Source of the DNA: Chamaecyparis obtusa
Taxonomy: Eukaryota; Streptophyta; Pinopsida; Cupressales; Cupressaceae
Direction: 5' to 3'
DNA: 64,000 nucleotides
Assembly (NCBI GenBank): GCA_027943335.1
Contig: BSBK01005138.1
Location: forward strand, 62,001 to 126,000
Shown: piece by piece, positions 48,561 through 62,000 of the stretch
How the letters are laid out: each line of letters starts with the position of its first letter
Position numbering within the stretch: position 1 is the stretch's first letter
Translations under genes and position numbers: made by a program
Notes under the pieces: generated by a model
Seen by the model: the letters and a program-made list of their open reading frames with translations, nothing else
Databases searched by the model: none
Told to the model about the DNA's origin: nothing

Positions 48561-51500
48561 ATTATGATTCTACCCCACAAAGAAATTTTACCAACCATTT
48601 TGAAAATTTTAAAATTGAGAAATGCCAAAATCAAGAAATGAATTAAATTGAGATCTCTAAGAACCTTGGTATAAATTCTAGAAAAATGGATGGCAAGTTT
48701 GAGTAAATCATATAACTAGATTTCCTAAGCCTATTTTCTCATAAAAAATGGAGTCCAGATGTGTTAAAATCCTGATGAGGCTATTGGAACAAAGATGTAA
48801 GGCTATATGCCATTTTGGTCAAAATTGTGAAAAAGCTACTCAAGTTGTCAACTAGGTCTTGATTAGGTCCATAAGTTTAAAAGATGTGAAATAACCCATG
48901 AAAGGGTACCAAGGTTGTAAAAGGTCATAAAATGTTCATTTTGGTGTATCTATGTAGTTTATTCAAATTTGTGAAGGCATTAAATGTAAAAGTGTAAAAT
49001 ATTGCAAAAAGTTGCATAATTGACAATTTTGCAAATGTTGCACAAAAGATGCACTAAGGGTTGTTTTTCGGTCCAAGAGAATTTATAAGAGTCTATAATT
49101 TTCAAATACATTATAAAGGAGTGTTTAAGGTTTGAGGTTGGAAATGGTGAGTCAGTGAGAGGCTGTGTATTGATCAAATCCAATGTACCTCTCACTGTCA
49201 TCAAGTTGTCTGCAGGATTGATGACTAGTCAAGTACTTTTCAATCCATGTTGGATTTAAAGACCATATGATGATCATGCAGTGAGTGGAAAGGATGGCTA
49301 TGAAAATGTACACCATAAAACCAAAGATATTTGTACTATATTTTTGGTAGGGATTCAATAAAGAATAAAAATATGTAAGTGGACAGTTTAAGATAGTCAC
49401 ATTTTTGTCTATTTTTTATTACTTTTCATATGATAAATGGATTGAATAAGTACCCAAATTTTTTTATAATAAATAATGATGAGCTAGCTCTATTTTGAAC
49501 CAAGTTTGGTACTTTTTTGTGACCCATAAAAAGAGATCCATTACATTTTTTAAAACCTGTTATGAAACCCTCAGTTTGGGAGTTGCACACAAGGGTTTGA
49601 TTATAATTGTGTTTGTAACCGTTATAAAATTATGAAAATTTGGAATTTAAGATTAGACTCACAATTCCTTGGAACACATTTGGTCTCAGATCGAATGGTT
49701 ATAGTATGTACAAGAAATATGAAGCCCTAGTTGACTGTTATAGTGAGTTTCTTGAGTTTTTGATAGTGGTTTAGTTGTTATATTGGAAAAACATGACCTA
49801 TGGGTTTATAAATGTTGGTAAGTATTTTTTAAGGATTGAAACAATGTAACAAGACATCCATAATGATTAGATGGATTAGGAATTAATAATGAATAGGTAG
49901 ATTGGTATTAGAACTGCAGTTTTAACTGTACAAATGATGATAGTCTGTCATATATTGAAGTTACTATTTTCCTTTTGATAATATGATTACAAAGTCATTT
50001 GACATCTATCTCCATGTTTTTGGAATTATGATTGATGATTTGGAATCATCTATTGAAGATGGTTTGTGTATGGAATGAAGGCAGTGCACTTATGTTAGAA
50101 AGGCAGTTTATGACTGTCTAAACAGTAACAATATGTCCCAGTTAGTTGATTTGAAATTCATTATGGGTTGTTCTTTTGATTCCTAATGTGATCAGAATAT
50201 CAAAGGCCTTGAATCATGCCTGATGAAATTTTTACCAACCCTAGCAAGTGTATTGAGTTGAGAAACATGTAACCTTGCATGTTTATTAATAGGTGAACTT
50301 TTGTTGTAAGAGTTATGCCTGTTGTAGGACTGTGATCAGAACAATGATATGAATCTAATCCAATGAATAAAATGTTGGACTATGGAGATTTACTTGCACA
50401 TGTTGCTATGAAAAAGTTACTTACTGAGTTAAAGGATGTTGATGGCTCTTTTATGTCTAATGAGTTGATTGTTCAAGCATTGAGTGGTAATGTTAAAAAG
50501 GTGTTTTTGTAAAGCCTTGATTGGTTAAGTAATACCTCTAATGAAGAACAAAGACCTTGAAAAGGATATTGTTTGATCCCTAAGATGATGAGCTTGAAAT
50601 GAATCCTTGAAGGTTGTTAGTCCTGATTGAACCCTTGAGTTGATGAGACATGCAATATGTCACCTTTGATAGGATTGATGAACCTATCATGATCTCATAA
50701 TGAAGACTGATTGTATTGATGAATATGCTGATTGAACAAGTTGATAAGCCTCTAATATGTTTTTTATGTGATGTTTTTCTGATTGGATCATCAAGATCCT
50801 TGAATAGGGTTAGTTTATAGGATTCTCTACATCACCCAAAAAATTGTTGCAGTACTGCTGCTAGTGACTTGTAAAATGAGTTGAATCCACTATAGAAAAA
50901 AACATTTTCATTGTATTAATTTCTTACTCCCATTTATATAAATCTACAATTGTTGATGTCTAGCAAGATGTCCAAGGTGGTTGCTAGTTAGGATCTAAGA
51001 TACTTACAATAGATTCTAATCCCTTGTCCAGGATTAAGATGCAAGATTGTGTGGTTGACCTCCTTCATTTGATTATTTTATCTATGAGTGAAAATCCATT
51101 AATTGACCTAATTATGTATCTAATCTCTCCCACAAGGCTTATTGAAATTGGCTAACAAAATTTTAATAATGATTAAACTTAATGGATGTTGGTTGATGGG
51201 GATTGTGACAAAGGTCATTGAGGGTTGTTTACTATTATATTCCTCTATTGTGCAAGTTGTTTCATTACATTAGCACAAAATTTTGAATGCCAAAATTTGA
51301 TAAGACAAGTTCCTTCTATACATATTCTTTAAGTTTACTTTTTAACTTGGAATTGGTGTTATGTTGATCTCCACAAAATCTTGAAGTACCCGTCCCCAGG
51401 ATGTCCCCGCACCGGGTACTTGGAGTACCTTAATACTATGTTCCTATGTTGAATATTCAATGTTTTTGGTTTGTTTTTCAATTTTTCTATGTTCAACTAT

Positions 51501-51668
51501 TTCAATTTGGTATATTATACTAAAACATCATTTCATAACTAACATTTCAAGTTCTATATAACTAGTTCTAAGAAGCTTTTTGTACTTGCGACATCATTTT
51601 CCTTAGTTTGTGAAGGTTATAGACTCAAGTTTTCATAGCCCAATTTCTTTGCCCTGTAAAGAAAGATC
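48561..51668. other. Long spacer, no gene seen
   Basis: AT-rich with no coding similarity. The only notable point is the GC-rich hairpin at 51384-51421. It may include a decayed LTR of the gag remnant to its left and the unrecognised 5' end of the CACTA element to its right. Confidence 0.5.
51384..51421. repeat. GC-rich hairpin AAGTACCCG...CGGGTACTT
   Basis: A perfect 9-bp inverted repeat with a 20-nt loop of C and G runs (TCCCCAGGATGTCCCCGCAC) stands out in a very AT-rich context. It could be a transposon end or a structured RNA fragment. No partner copy was found in the window. Confidence 0.6.
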
Positions 51669-51872
51669 GTGTTAGATAATATTAGTGAAGAAAAAAATAA
51701 GGAGACAATTGCTAGATTGTGGTCTAGCTTGAAAAGAAAAGGTGATGGAAAATGTTATTGTTCTTGCAAAAATTATAAGGACTTAAAGACTAGAAGAATT
51801 TTAATCATAACAGTTGACAAACATTATAGGTGGAATGGTCACATTCAAGGGGGGCATGATTATTGTCAATTG

Positions 51873-51974
51873 GTAAGTTTTTCATTATATCATTTTAACA
51901 ATTTATATACATAATAAATCACTTCATAATGAGATAATGATCATGGTTTATTTATGTTTATCATTTTAATATAG
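51873..51974 (+). other. Intron of the tnp2 gene
   Basis: GTAAGTTTTT donor and TTTTAATATAG acceptor flank 102 bp; the coding frame resumes with VECPREHDMD. Retained introns show this copy is DNA-derived, not a retrocopy. Confidence 0.6.
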
Positions 51975-52291
51975 GTGGAGTGCCCTAGGGAACATGATAT
52001 GGACTACCACAACCTGGAGAATGTGGTTTTACAAGTGGAGCAACATGGAGGTGTGAATATCGAAGCTGAAGATAATGATCTTATGGAAGAAGATGATCAT
52101 ACACTAGAAAACACAATTGAAGATGATGGTACAAATACATTGATCCACGACACATTTAGTACTGGTGCAACTGATCATGATGATTAAGATAACTTTGATG
52201 TTGTTCATGATTTACCTCTACTTGAGAAGGCACACGAGCCCTTGTACAAAGGCTCTCAAACAACTCTTCTCTCTGTTGTATTATTGTTGGT

Positions 52292-53725
52292 GAACTTGAA
52301 TGTTATGAATGGTTTATCCAACATAACAATCTCACATATGTTAAGTTATTTCATATATGTCATATTTTTTCATCTATTTTTGTTGTTATTTCATCATAAT
52401 AAATAAAGGGTGAAACATGTACCATTATATTCTTTATATAAAAAATTATATTTTGTCATTGTAGATTGATAGGTGATTTTTGTTACCACCATCAAATATT
52501 CTACCTCACTAATACCGAGAATTATCTCTCATTATGAAAGATATTAGAACGGAGTATCAAGCAATATATGCATGATCATATTATATATCATAAACATCAT
52601 GAATTTGCAACATCATTCCTTGAATTTCATATCAGTAGATATTAAACATATCAATTAACAAAAAATGTCTCACAAGGTTGTTCATTATATTCCCATTATT
52701 CCACGTTTGCAAAGATTATTTAGGTGCAAAATATTGAGACAATTTATGGATTACCATGCATGCAATAGAAGTCAAGATGACATTATTTGAATGCTTGCAG
52801 ATGGTTCTACATTTATGGACATAGATGAAAAATGATAATAATATAAAGAAGCTCATAGTCTCATGCTTTCATTGGCAACGAACGGTGTCAATCCATTCAG
52901 AGAGATGAGATCTATTTAATCGGTATGACCTTTTTTTTGTTATCAACAATAACAATCCTCCATGGATGTCAATAAAGAGGGAGCACATAATGTTGGCAAT
53001 GATTGTTCTAGGTATTTTTTTCATTTAATAGTCATCTACATTAAATTATAAGTATTACAGTAAAATGGTTATAATAATTATGTAATGTTTTTGTTAATTA
53101 ATAAACTAGGTAAGTACTAAGTTAAATATATGAATGTATATATTGAGTCTCTTATCGATGAGTTGCTAGAGTTATGAAATGGTGTCACTATGTATGACAT
53201 CTCTAGACCAATAGGATAAAGATAATTTCAATTGCATGTTATGCTTGTATGGACAATTCATGATGCCCTAGGGCTAACACATTTTTGTGGTATGTTATAA
53301 TGTTCAACTTGCACATAATTATAATTATTAAAATTAACTTATTTAGTCCAATTATACATGATCTTGTAGGTCTTTAAAAAAAGAGAAAATTTTCTTGTCC
53401 ACTTTGTGGTTCAAAGATAAAATATGTGAACTTGAAGGTTATGAATGGTTTATCCAACATAACAATCTCACATATGTTAAGGTATTTCATATATGTCATA
53501 TTTTTTCATCTATTTTTGTTGCTATTTCATCATAATAAATAAAGGGTGAAACATGTACCATTATATTCTTTATATTAACAAATTATATTTTTTTGTTGTA
53601 GATTGATAGGTGAGTTTTTGTTATGACCATCAAATATTCTACCTCACTCATACTGAGAATTATTTATCATTATGAAAGATATTAGAATGAAGTATCAAGC
53701 AATATATGCATTTCCCAATGATCAT

Positions 53726-53803
<78 letters not shown>

Positions 53804-56390
53804 CATTGGGACATGTATATATTGAGCCTTTTATCGATGACTTACTAGAGTTATGGAATGGTGTCGCTATGTATGACGTCTCTAGACCAATAGGACAAAG
53901 ATAATTTCAATTCCATGCAATGCTTGTATGGATAATTCATGATGCCCTAGGGCTAACACATTTTTGTGGTATATTATAATGTTTAACTTGCACATAATTA
54001 TAATTATTAAAATTAACTTATTTAATCCAATTATACATGATCTTGTACGTCTTCAAAAAAAGGGAAAATTTTCTTGTTCGCTTTATGGTCCAAAGATGAA
54101 ATATGTGAACTTGAAGGTTATGAATGGCTTATCCAACATAAGAATATCACATATGTTAAGGTATTTCATATATGTCATATTTTTTCATCTATTTTTGTTG
54201 TTATTTCATCATAATAAACAAAGGGTGAAACATGTACCATTGTATTCTTTATATTAACAAATTATATTTTTTCGTTGTAGATTGATAACTGAGTTTTTAT
54301 TACCACCATCAAATATTCTACCTCACTCATACCAAGAATTATCTATTATTATGAAAGATATTAGAACGAAGTATCAAGCAATATATGCATGTCCCAATGA
54401 TCATATTATATATCATAAACATCACGAATTTGCAATAGAATGCCTTGAATGCCATACCAGTAGATATCAAACATATCAACTAACAAAAAATGTGTCTCGT
54501 GAGGTTGTTCATTATATTTCCATTATTTCATGTTTGCAATGATTATTTAGATGCAAAATCTTGACACAATTTATGGATTACCATGCATGCAATAGAAGTC
54601 AAGATGACATTATTCGAATGCATGTAGATGGTTCTACATTTATGGACATAGACAGAAAATGACAACACTTTAAAGAATAACCTCATTATCTCATGCTTTC
54701 ATTGGCAGCAGACAGTGTCAATCCATTCAGATAGCTGAGATCTATTTATTCAGTATGACTCTTTTTTTGTTATCAACAATAACATTCCTCCATGGATGTC
54801 AATAAAGAGGGAGCACATAATGTTGGTAATGATTGTTCCAAGTATTTTTTCATTTAATAGTCATCTATATTAAATTAAAGTATTATAGTAAAATGGTTAT
54901 AATAATTATGTAATGTTTTTGTTCATTAATCAACTAGGTAAGTACCAAGTTAAAGACAAATGTATATATTGAGCCTCTTATCGACGAGTTGCTAGAGTTA
55001 TAGAATGATGTCACTATGTATGATGTCTCTAGGACAAAGACAATTTCAATTCCATGCAATGCTTGTACGGACAATTCATGATGCCCTATGGCTAACACAT
55101 TTTTATGGTATGTTATAATGTTAAACTTGCACATAATTATAATTATAAAAATTAACTTATTTAATCCAATTATACATGATTTTGTAGGTCTTCAAAAAAA
55201 GAGAAAATTTTCTTGTCCACTTTGTGGTCCAAAGATGAAATATGTGAACTTGAAGGTTATGAATGGTTTATCCAACATAACAATCTTACATATGTTAAAG
55301 TATTTCATATATGTCATATTTTTTCATTTATTTTTGTTGTTATTTCATCATAATAAATAAAAGGTGAAACACGTACCATTATATTCTTTATATTAACAAA
55401 TTATTATTTTTCGTTGTAGATTGATAGGTGAGTTTTTGTTACCACCATCAAATATTCTACCTCGCTCATTACGTGAATTATATGTCATTATGAAATATAT
55501 TAGAACGGAGTATCAAGCAATATATGCATGTCCCAATTATCATATTATATATCATAAACATCATGAATTTGCAACAGAATGTCTTGAATGTCATATCACT
55601 AGATATTGAACATATCAACTAACAAAAAATGTGTCTTGCAAGGTTGTTTGTTATATTCTCATTATTCCACGTTTGCAATGATTATTTAGGTGCAAAATCT
55701 TGACACAATTTATGGATTAACATGCATGCAATAGAAGTCAAGATGACATTATTTGAATGCCTATAGATAGTTTTGCATTTATGGACATAGACAAAAAATG
55801 ACAACACTTTAAAGAAGAACCTCATAATCTCATGCTTTCATTGGCAGCGGACGATGTCAATTGATTTAGAGAGCTAAGATCTATTTACTTGGTATGAACT
55901 TTTTTGTTATCAATAATAACATTCCTCAATGGATGTCAATAAAGAGGGAGCACATAATTTTGGCAATGATTGTTCCAGATATTTTTTTCATTTAATAGTC
56001 ATCTACATTAAATTATAAGTATTACAATAAAATGGTTATAATAATTATGTAATATTTTTATTTATTAATCAACTAGGCAAGTACCAAGTTAAAGATATGA
56101 ATATATATATTGAGCATCTTATCGATGAGTTGCTAGAGTTATGGAATGGTATCACTATGTATAACGTCTCTAGACCAATAGGATAAAGACAATTTTAATT
56201 CCATGCAATGCTTGTATAGACAATTCATGATGCCATAGGGCTAACACATTTTTGTGATATGTTATAATGATCAACTTGCACATAATTATAATTATAAAAA
56301 TTAACTTATTTAATCCAATTATACATGATCTTGTAGGTCTTCAAAAAAAATGAATTTTTTTTTGTCCAATTTATGGTCCAAAGATGAAAT
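52292..56390 (+). repeat. Four tandem copies of a 1.14-kb tnp2 segment
   Basis: The anchor GAACTTGAAxGTTATGAATG occurs at 52292, 53428, 54107 and 55246. Copies 1, 3 and 4 are 1136, 1139 and about 1145 bp; copy 2 is 679 bp because its middle is replaced by an AT palindrome. Each copy begins in the VNLNVMNGLSN block and ends in PLCGPKMK, and holds two introns. Only copy 4 runs on into the true next exon (CTCTTCATTC after GATGAAAT), which fixes the unit borders. Confidence 0.92.
53700..53824. repeat. Palindromic (AT)n tract with 26-bp inverted arms
   Basis: Arms 53700-53725 and 53799-53824 are inverted repeats with about 24 of 26 pairs (CCCAATGATCAT facing ATGATCATTGGG). Between them is an almost pure AT run of about 73 bp, itself self-complementary. 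The left arm is the normal unit sequence; the right arm is its inverted copy. The normal middle of copy 2 (about 460 bp) is missing. Confidence 0.92.
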
Positions 56391-57859
56391 CTCTTCATTC
56401 AAAAAGTTTAGGAAAGAAGGTGTTTAACGAGTATAGGCTCTTCCTCTACAAAAATCATAAGTATCGAAATACAAGGCATTAATGAAGGTCATGAAGGTCA
56501 TCAAGGCATTAATGGCCACCTTCCAAAGGGACTAAAAAGTTATCCCAGATAATTTAGTAGGTTGCCCTACTATGAGAAAATACAAATTGTGCATTTGTTT
56601 GATACTATGCATAATTGAAAGAATATAACAGAGACGTTATAGAAAATTTTGGATGGAAGGTGTGACAAATAAAAAATTGTCAAAATTTGTAGTGACATTT
56701 AAGAATCCAATCATGCAATGAAAAATGTCTTTCAATTAAATAACGATGGAGACTAGATTAATATAAGTGCCCTTCCTTGGTTATTAATGAAGCAGAAAAA
56801 CAATGCTATAAAATAAGTCAAATGAAAAATTTGATTTCCTACAAGATTTGTTGCGAACATAAACAATCTCATAACAAGTAAAAGTGAATTTGGGCCAAGA
56901 ATGAAAATGCATGATTGGCATACCTTCATTAAGGTAAGTCATGTTCTTGTATATTTACTGTATATTTGTATACTGCAAAGATCATTTTAATTGTTGTAGT
57001 TTGTTCTACCTCTTTCTCTCCCAAACCACTTCGACAATAATGTCAAGCAAGTTATATATGATCTTGGAAAATACATGAGGTAAGTAGTGATATTTGTTCA
57101 ATTTATTATATAGATATTATATTTGTGATTTGTTTTACTTGTTATGTAATATATTGTATATTATCTTTTTGGGTATCGTTAATATATTTGTGTCTTTAAT
57201 CACTTGTACGTGGTTGTCATCTAAAGAAATTCATCAAGAAGATATAAAATATTGGAAGATAAAAATTCCTTGTTTAATGTGTGAAATGAAAAAAATTTTA
57301 CTTTCAAATTTTTTCAATGCACAAGAACACTACCTCATACTCCAAGTTGAGGAGATTGAATTGTGAGGACTTGTGCATACAAGGTCAATGTGGATGGCTG
57401 AGAGGCACTTAAAATTTTTGAAGGCTTTGGTTCGACAAAGAGAACATCCTGAGGGTTCTATGGTGGAAGGATATATCGTATATCAGACTATGGTGTACAT
57501 TAATGAATAAATTCTTAAGTTCGTGGCAAAGACCCATGTAGATTGCATTTGGGATCATAATTCCTTTAACAAATTCGAAGGGGAATCCCTGATGGGGAAA
57601 GGTAGAATGATGAAAGTAAGAGGTAATTATTCAATGTTCATGGAAATTAAGCTGAATACATTTTACATTTGGTTTATATATATTGTAGTTAATTTATTCT
57701 TAATCTTCAATATACATCAGTTATAAATTTCTAGTTATTTTTTGAACAGTTGCTCGAGAGTGGGATGAACTACATTTGTATGTCGCAAATAATCTTGATT
57801 CGATGACAGTATGGATTCAACGATGTCAACAATCTGGTTGCACATTAACATGGGACAGT

Positions 57860-58990
57860 TGTTAGGAATGAATGCTGGATGTTGGCAGTCATTCTGTAGC
57901 AGTTGTTGTTGCATTCATGACTATGATTGTCATTGATGTCAACACAGTGATCTTCTGAAGACTAGTAGAGAAGCAGACAGTGTTTTGATTAGCGCACGTG
58001 GGATATTGCAGTTGGAGCTATGTGATGTTGAGGTTATACTCTTTGATATGCTATTTGTCTATGGTTAAGAGTGTAGATAGTAATTCATTTATTCATGAAA
58101 GTTATGAGTATTTTGGTAAAAGTAGTATTCAGGCAGTGTTCTTGAGCAACAGTTTGTGGAAATCGAATGATATCTCCTAATCGGGATCGAATTTGGTTTT
58201 GTGCAGTTAAAGGGAAGTTTGAGACATGTTGATGGTGACTTGGTTCATAGCACAAACTTTGAGGTCGCATGAGTGAAGAGATATTGCATTTGGAAGCTGA
58301 CAATTTTGTGTAATTTTGATGTAGCGTATGGAAACTTTTATTTTGTAATTATGTGCCGACTCATTTGTAATTATTTGAGTGTGGTATAAAGGAAGGAATA
58401 TTTTTCCTTATTATATGAAGTGGAGATATATGAAATAAGTGTGAGCATGGTTTGGTTGCATGCGAATGTAAGCATGAAGTGAAGAAAAAAGCCTAAGAGA
58501 TTGTGAAAGCGAAATTGTGAAGGAAGACATGCAAAGTTCAGAGATCTAGAATTGAGATCTGATGTAGCAGTGAGTGTTCAATGATTTTATCCTGAAGCTG
58601 TTTGGGCAGTGGGTCCTTCTGTCTTCCATAACTCTTAACAGGGTTAGAATCTTTTAATAGGGATTCAAAATCTCCTAACAGGGATTTATATGTACTGAAT
58701 GTATTTCATAAGACTCCTAACAGAGTCCATCCTCTCACAAAGAATATTCATATTAGTGCATATTTTGTGGGCATCATTCCCACCGGGGTTTACTCTTTGA
58801 TCAAGAGGTTCTCTAGTCAACATATCTTGTGTTATTGTGTCATTGTGTATGAATATCTTTGTATGGTTAGTAATTGCTTTACTTACATGGTTAAATGTTG
58901 TTGAAGATGTTAAAAGTTATAATAATTTGATAACTGATTCACCCCCCCCCCCCCCCTTTCAGTTATCTTGGTGGACTTTACTTTCTAACA
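57860..58990 (+). repeat. Copia 5' LTR
   Basis: 1131 bp with ends TGTTAG...CTAACA. Near its 3' end the sequence has a run of 15 C (58942-58956) after GATTCA, a feature also seen in shorter form at 23281. Confidence 0.93.
58385..58390 (+). promoter_or_regulatory. TATA box of the copia 5' LTR
   Basis: TATAAA in GTGGTATAAAGGAAGG, conserved in the 3' LTR at 63987-63992. Its position in mid-LTR fits a U3/R promoter. Confidence 0.55.
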
Positions 58991-58992
58991 AT

Positions 58993-59003
58993 TGGTATCA
59001 GAG
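58993..59003 (+). promoter_or_regulatory. Primer-binding site, initiator Met tRNA type
   Basis: TGGTATCAGAG follows the LTR after two bases. This is the usual plant copia PBS complementary to the 3' end of initiator tRNA-Met. Confidence 0.85.
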
Positions 59004-59046
59004 TGACAGGTCCTTGAAAGGAAAGTTTAACAGCTTAAGGAGATCC

Positions 59047-62000
59047 ATGGCAAATTCCAAGAAAGAAAGCCCTAAGTTTGATGGAGTAAATTTTGACAGC
59101 TGGAAGGAAAAGATGAAGACACATCTATTGTGTTTAGGACTAGGCTATTGGTTGATTACAAAGAATGAAAGGACTATAATTGAAGAAGACAGTCTTGAAA
59201 AAAGTTCTAAAGATGAGGTAGATCTATTCATGTGTAACATACTTGCAAGAGAAGCACTCTTGATAGCACTTCCAGAGAATGAATACAGTCAGGTAAAATG
59301 TTTTAAGAAATCTAATGAAATTTAGAAAGCTTTACACTCTACTTTTGAAGGTGATGAACATGCAAAAGGAGCTAGATTACATAATTGGATATGTGCATTT
59401 AAAGATATTAGAATGATAGAAAATGAATCTATTAGAAGCTATGTTGGTAGAATGTCAGAAATTGTTGCAGGAATAAAATCTTGTGGAGGATCAAAGACAG
59501 AGAATGAAGTGATATGGAAAATTCTGAGGACATTGACTCCTGTATTTAAGCAGACAACACAAATGATTGAACAAGTTATACCTTGTACTACAAAATTTAC
59601 AAGAGAGACTCTTCTTGGAAGATTGGAAGCAGCATAGATGAACTTGAGGTTATCAGGAGACTTACCTAGAATGGAGACAACATTCAGTGCTATTAGTATT
59701 AGTCCTTCTTTGTCAAGAAGTACTAGTGTGAGTGGAGATTATGCCAGCAACAACAAATCTAGAAATGAAGAAGATAAGAAGATTGAAGAAGGTATTGCCT
59801 TGCTTGTGAAAAGAGAACCAGACAGTAAGAAATTTTTTAAATGTTGGACTTGTCAAGAATATGGTCATTTTGCATCTAAATGTCCTAAGAGAGTTAAGAA
59901 GTACATAAATAATTTCAAGCTTAGAAGATCTAAGGAATGTTATTATGCTAATGATGATGATCTTGAAGCTAGTATAGAAAGAACTTTGAGTGAAAGTGAT
60001 ACTGAAAATAATGATGAAATAGGATTTATAGCAATTAAAGAAGAAAATTATGAATCTGATGTTAAAGAAGAAAAAGCATTAGTTTCCCAAGTTGAAAAGA
60101 AAGATGATTGGATTATAGATAGTGGTTGTTCACATCATATGACTGGAGATGTGAAGAAGTTCATAAAGTTTAACAATTATGATGGAGGAGTTGTTAGAGT
60201 TGGTAACAATGCACCTTGTTTGATTAAAGGTATAGGATCTATTACTCTTGATGGAAAGACTAATAATGATGATGTTTACTTTGTTGATGGATTGAAACAT
60301 AATCTTTTGAGTGTTGGACAATTAGTGGATAAGGGATATCAAGTTTGGTTTCCTGAGAAAACTTGTGTGATAAAGGATAAAGATGGAAATCTAATTGGAA
60401 CTGGATCTAGAACCAGAGGTAATGTATTTCAGTTGAATCCTACTGAGATGACATGCTTGATTACTAAAATTGATGACAGTTAGTTGTGGCATAGAAGGTT
60501 GTGTCATATAAACTTTGATAACATTGTGAAAGTGAGTACTACACTTGCAGTAAGGGATTTGCCTAAAATTATGAAGTCTACTAACATGATTTGCAAAGAA
60601 TGCATGATGGCTAAGTAGAAGAGAAGTTCATTTCCTAGTAAGAAGTTCACATTGGCAAATAAGTTGGAGATTGTTCATACAGACTTGAGTGATCCTACCA
60701 GGACTAGAGGATTCTGTGGAGAAAAGTATTTTATGATTCTTGTTGATGATTTTACAAGAATGATGTGGATTGCATTTCTGAAAGAAAAATCTAAAGCATT
60801 TGATAAGTTTAAGATCATTAAGAATAAAGTTGAGAATGAATCTGGAATGAAGATTAAATGTTTGAGATCTAATAGAGGTGGAGAATTTACTTCTAGAGAG
60901 TTTAACACTTTTTGTGAAGTGAACGGTATTAAGAGATAATTTTCAGCCCTTAGAACACTTGAACAAAATGGTATTGCAGAAAGAAGAAACGGGTCAGTAA
61001 CTGAAGCAGCAAGAGCTATGTTATTTGAGAATAACTTGGTGAAGAAAATTTGGAGAGAAGCAGTGAATACATCAGTATATACAATGAACATAGTACAAAT
61101 CAAAGCAGATACAGATAAGACACCTTATGAATTATGGTTTGGACATGCACCCTCAGTTAAGTATTTTAAAATTTTTGGAAGCAAATGTTATATAAAGAGA
61201 GATGATGATATTGGAAAGTTTGATCCTAGAAGTGATGAAGGTATTTTTCTTGGATATTCTTTGAAGAGCAAAGCATATAGATGTTACAATAAGAGAACTA
61301 AAACTATTGTTGAGAGCGCAAATGTTAAAGTTGATGAGAAGTTTAAAATTCAGGAAAGAATGCTTGATTATGAATATGATGAAGAAGCTAATCCTCAGCC
61401 TAACATTGAAACTACTGAATTATTCTATGAGACTGACAGTGAATTGTTGAATGAGAATCATATTGCAGAAGAAACTAGAGAAGAAACCAGAGAAGAATCT
61501 AGAGAAGAATCTACAATTGAAGCAAGATCTGTGACTATGACACCGAACAAGTATCTATCTAGACATCATCCTGTTGAACAAGTTATTGGAAGTTTTGACA
61601 GAGGAGTTATGACTAGAAATAAGGTACATTTATGTTTGATTTCTCAAATTGAACGTAAATCTACTAATGAAGCTTGTGAAGATGAACATTGGATTAATGC
61701 TATGAAAGAAGAACTAGATCAAATTGAAAAGAAAAAGACATGGGAATTGGTTCCTAGACCTAAAGACAAGAATGTGATTGGAACTAAATGGGCATTCAGA
61801 AACAAGATGAATGAACAAGGAGAAGTAGTAAGAAACAAAGCAAGATTAGTATGTAAGGGATACTCGCAGCAAGAAGGAATTGACTATGAAGAAACCTTTG
61901 CACTAGTAGCAAGACTTGAAGCAATAAGAATGTTTTTGGCTTATGCAACTTTTAAGAAATTCAAAGTGTATCAGATGGATGTGAAGTCCGCATTTCTAAA

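Larger units (their letters stand above)
51669..57859 (+). mobile_element. CACTA/En-Spm element with tnp2-type transposase, termini not seen
   Basis: The coding region of a tnp2 transposase is recognisable from its Cys-rich N-terminal domain to the C-terminal DUF4218-like part, with introns retained. No CACTA terminal repeats were found; the right part is interrupted by the copia element at 57860. An internal part of the gene occurs four times. Confidence 0.83.
51669..57859 (+). pseudogene. tnp2 transposase gene, internally amplified
   Basis: Exon 1 (to 51872) has the transposase-associated domain: GKCYCSCKNYKDLKTRR, then HYRWNGHIQGGHD. After a 102-bp GT-AG intron (51873-51974) exon 2 runs through acidic sequence to LLEKAHEPLYKGSQTT and LLVNLNVMNGLSN. 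Next come the Transposase_21 blocks: FLLPPSNILP, TEYQAIYACPNDHIIYHKH, CLECHxSRY, DGSTFMDIDRKW, PPWMSIKREHIML, LIDELLELWNGVT, HDALGLTHF and FSCPLCGPKMK; this part is present four times. After 56390 it continues with LGKKVFNEYRLFLYKNHKYR, LPYYEKIQIVHLFDTMH, and a DUF4218-like end (57240-57510: LVRQREHPEGSMVEGYIVYQ). The protein would cut and join CACTA ends. Stops and shifts in all parts make it inactive. Confidence 0.83.

Noticed and set aside
53964..54257. Open frames of about 90-97 codons in the tnp2 array as separate genes
   Set aside because: They are read through introns of the repeated transposase segment and reappear at 55088 for that reason.
58837..59046. Gag start at 58837 inside the LTR
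   Set aside because: In frame by chance, but it would translate the LTR end and PBS, including the poly-C run; the Met at 59047 matches the usual gag start.
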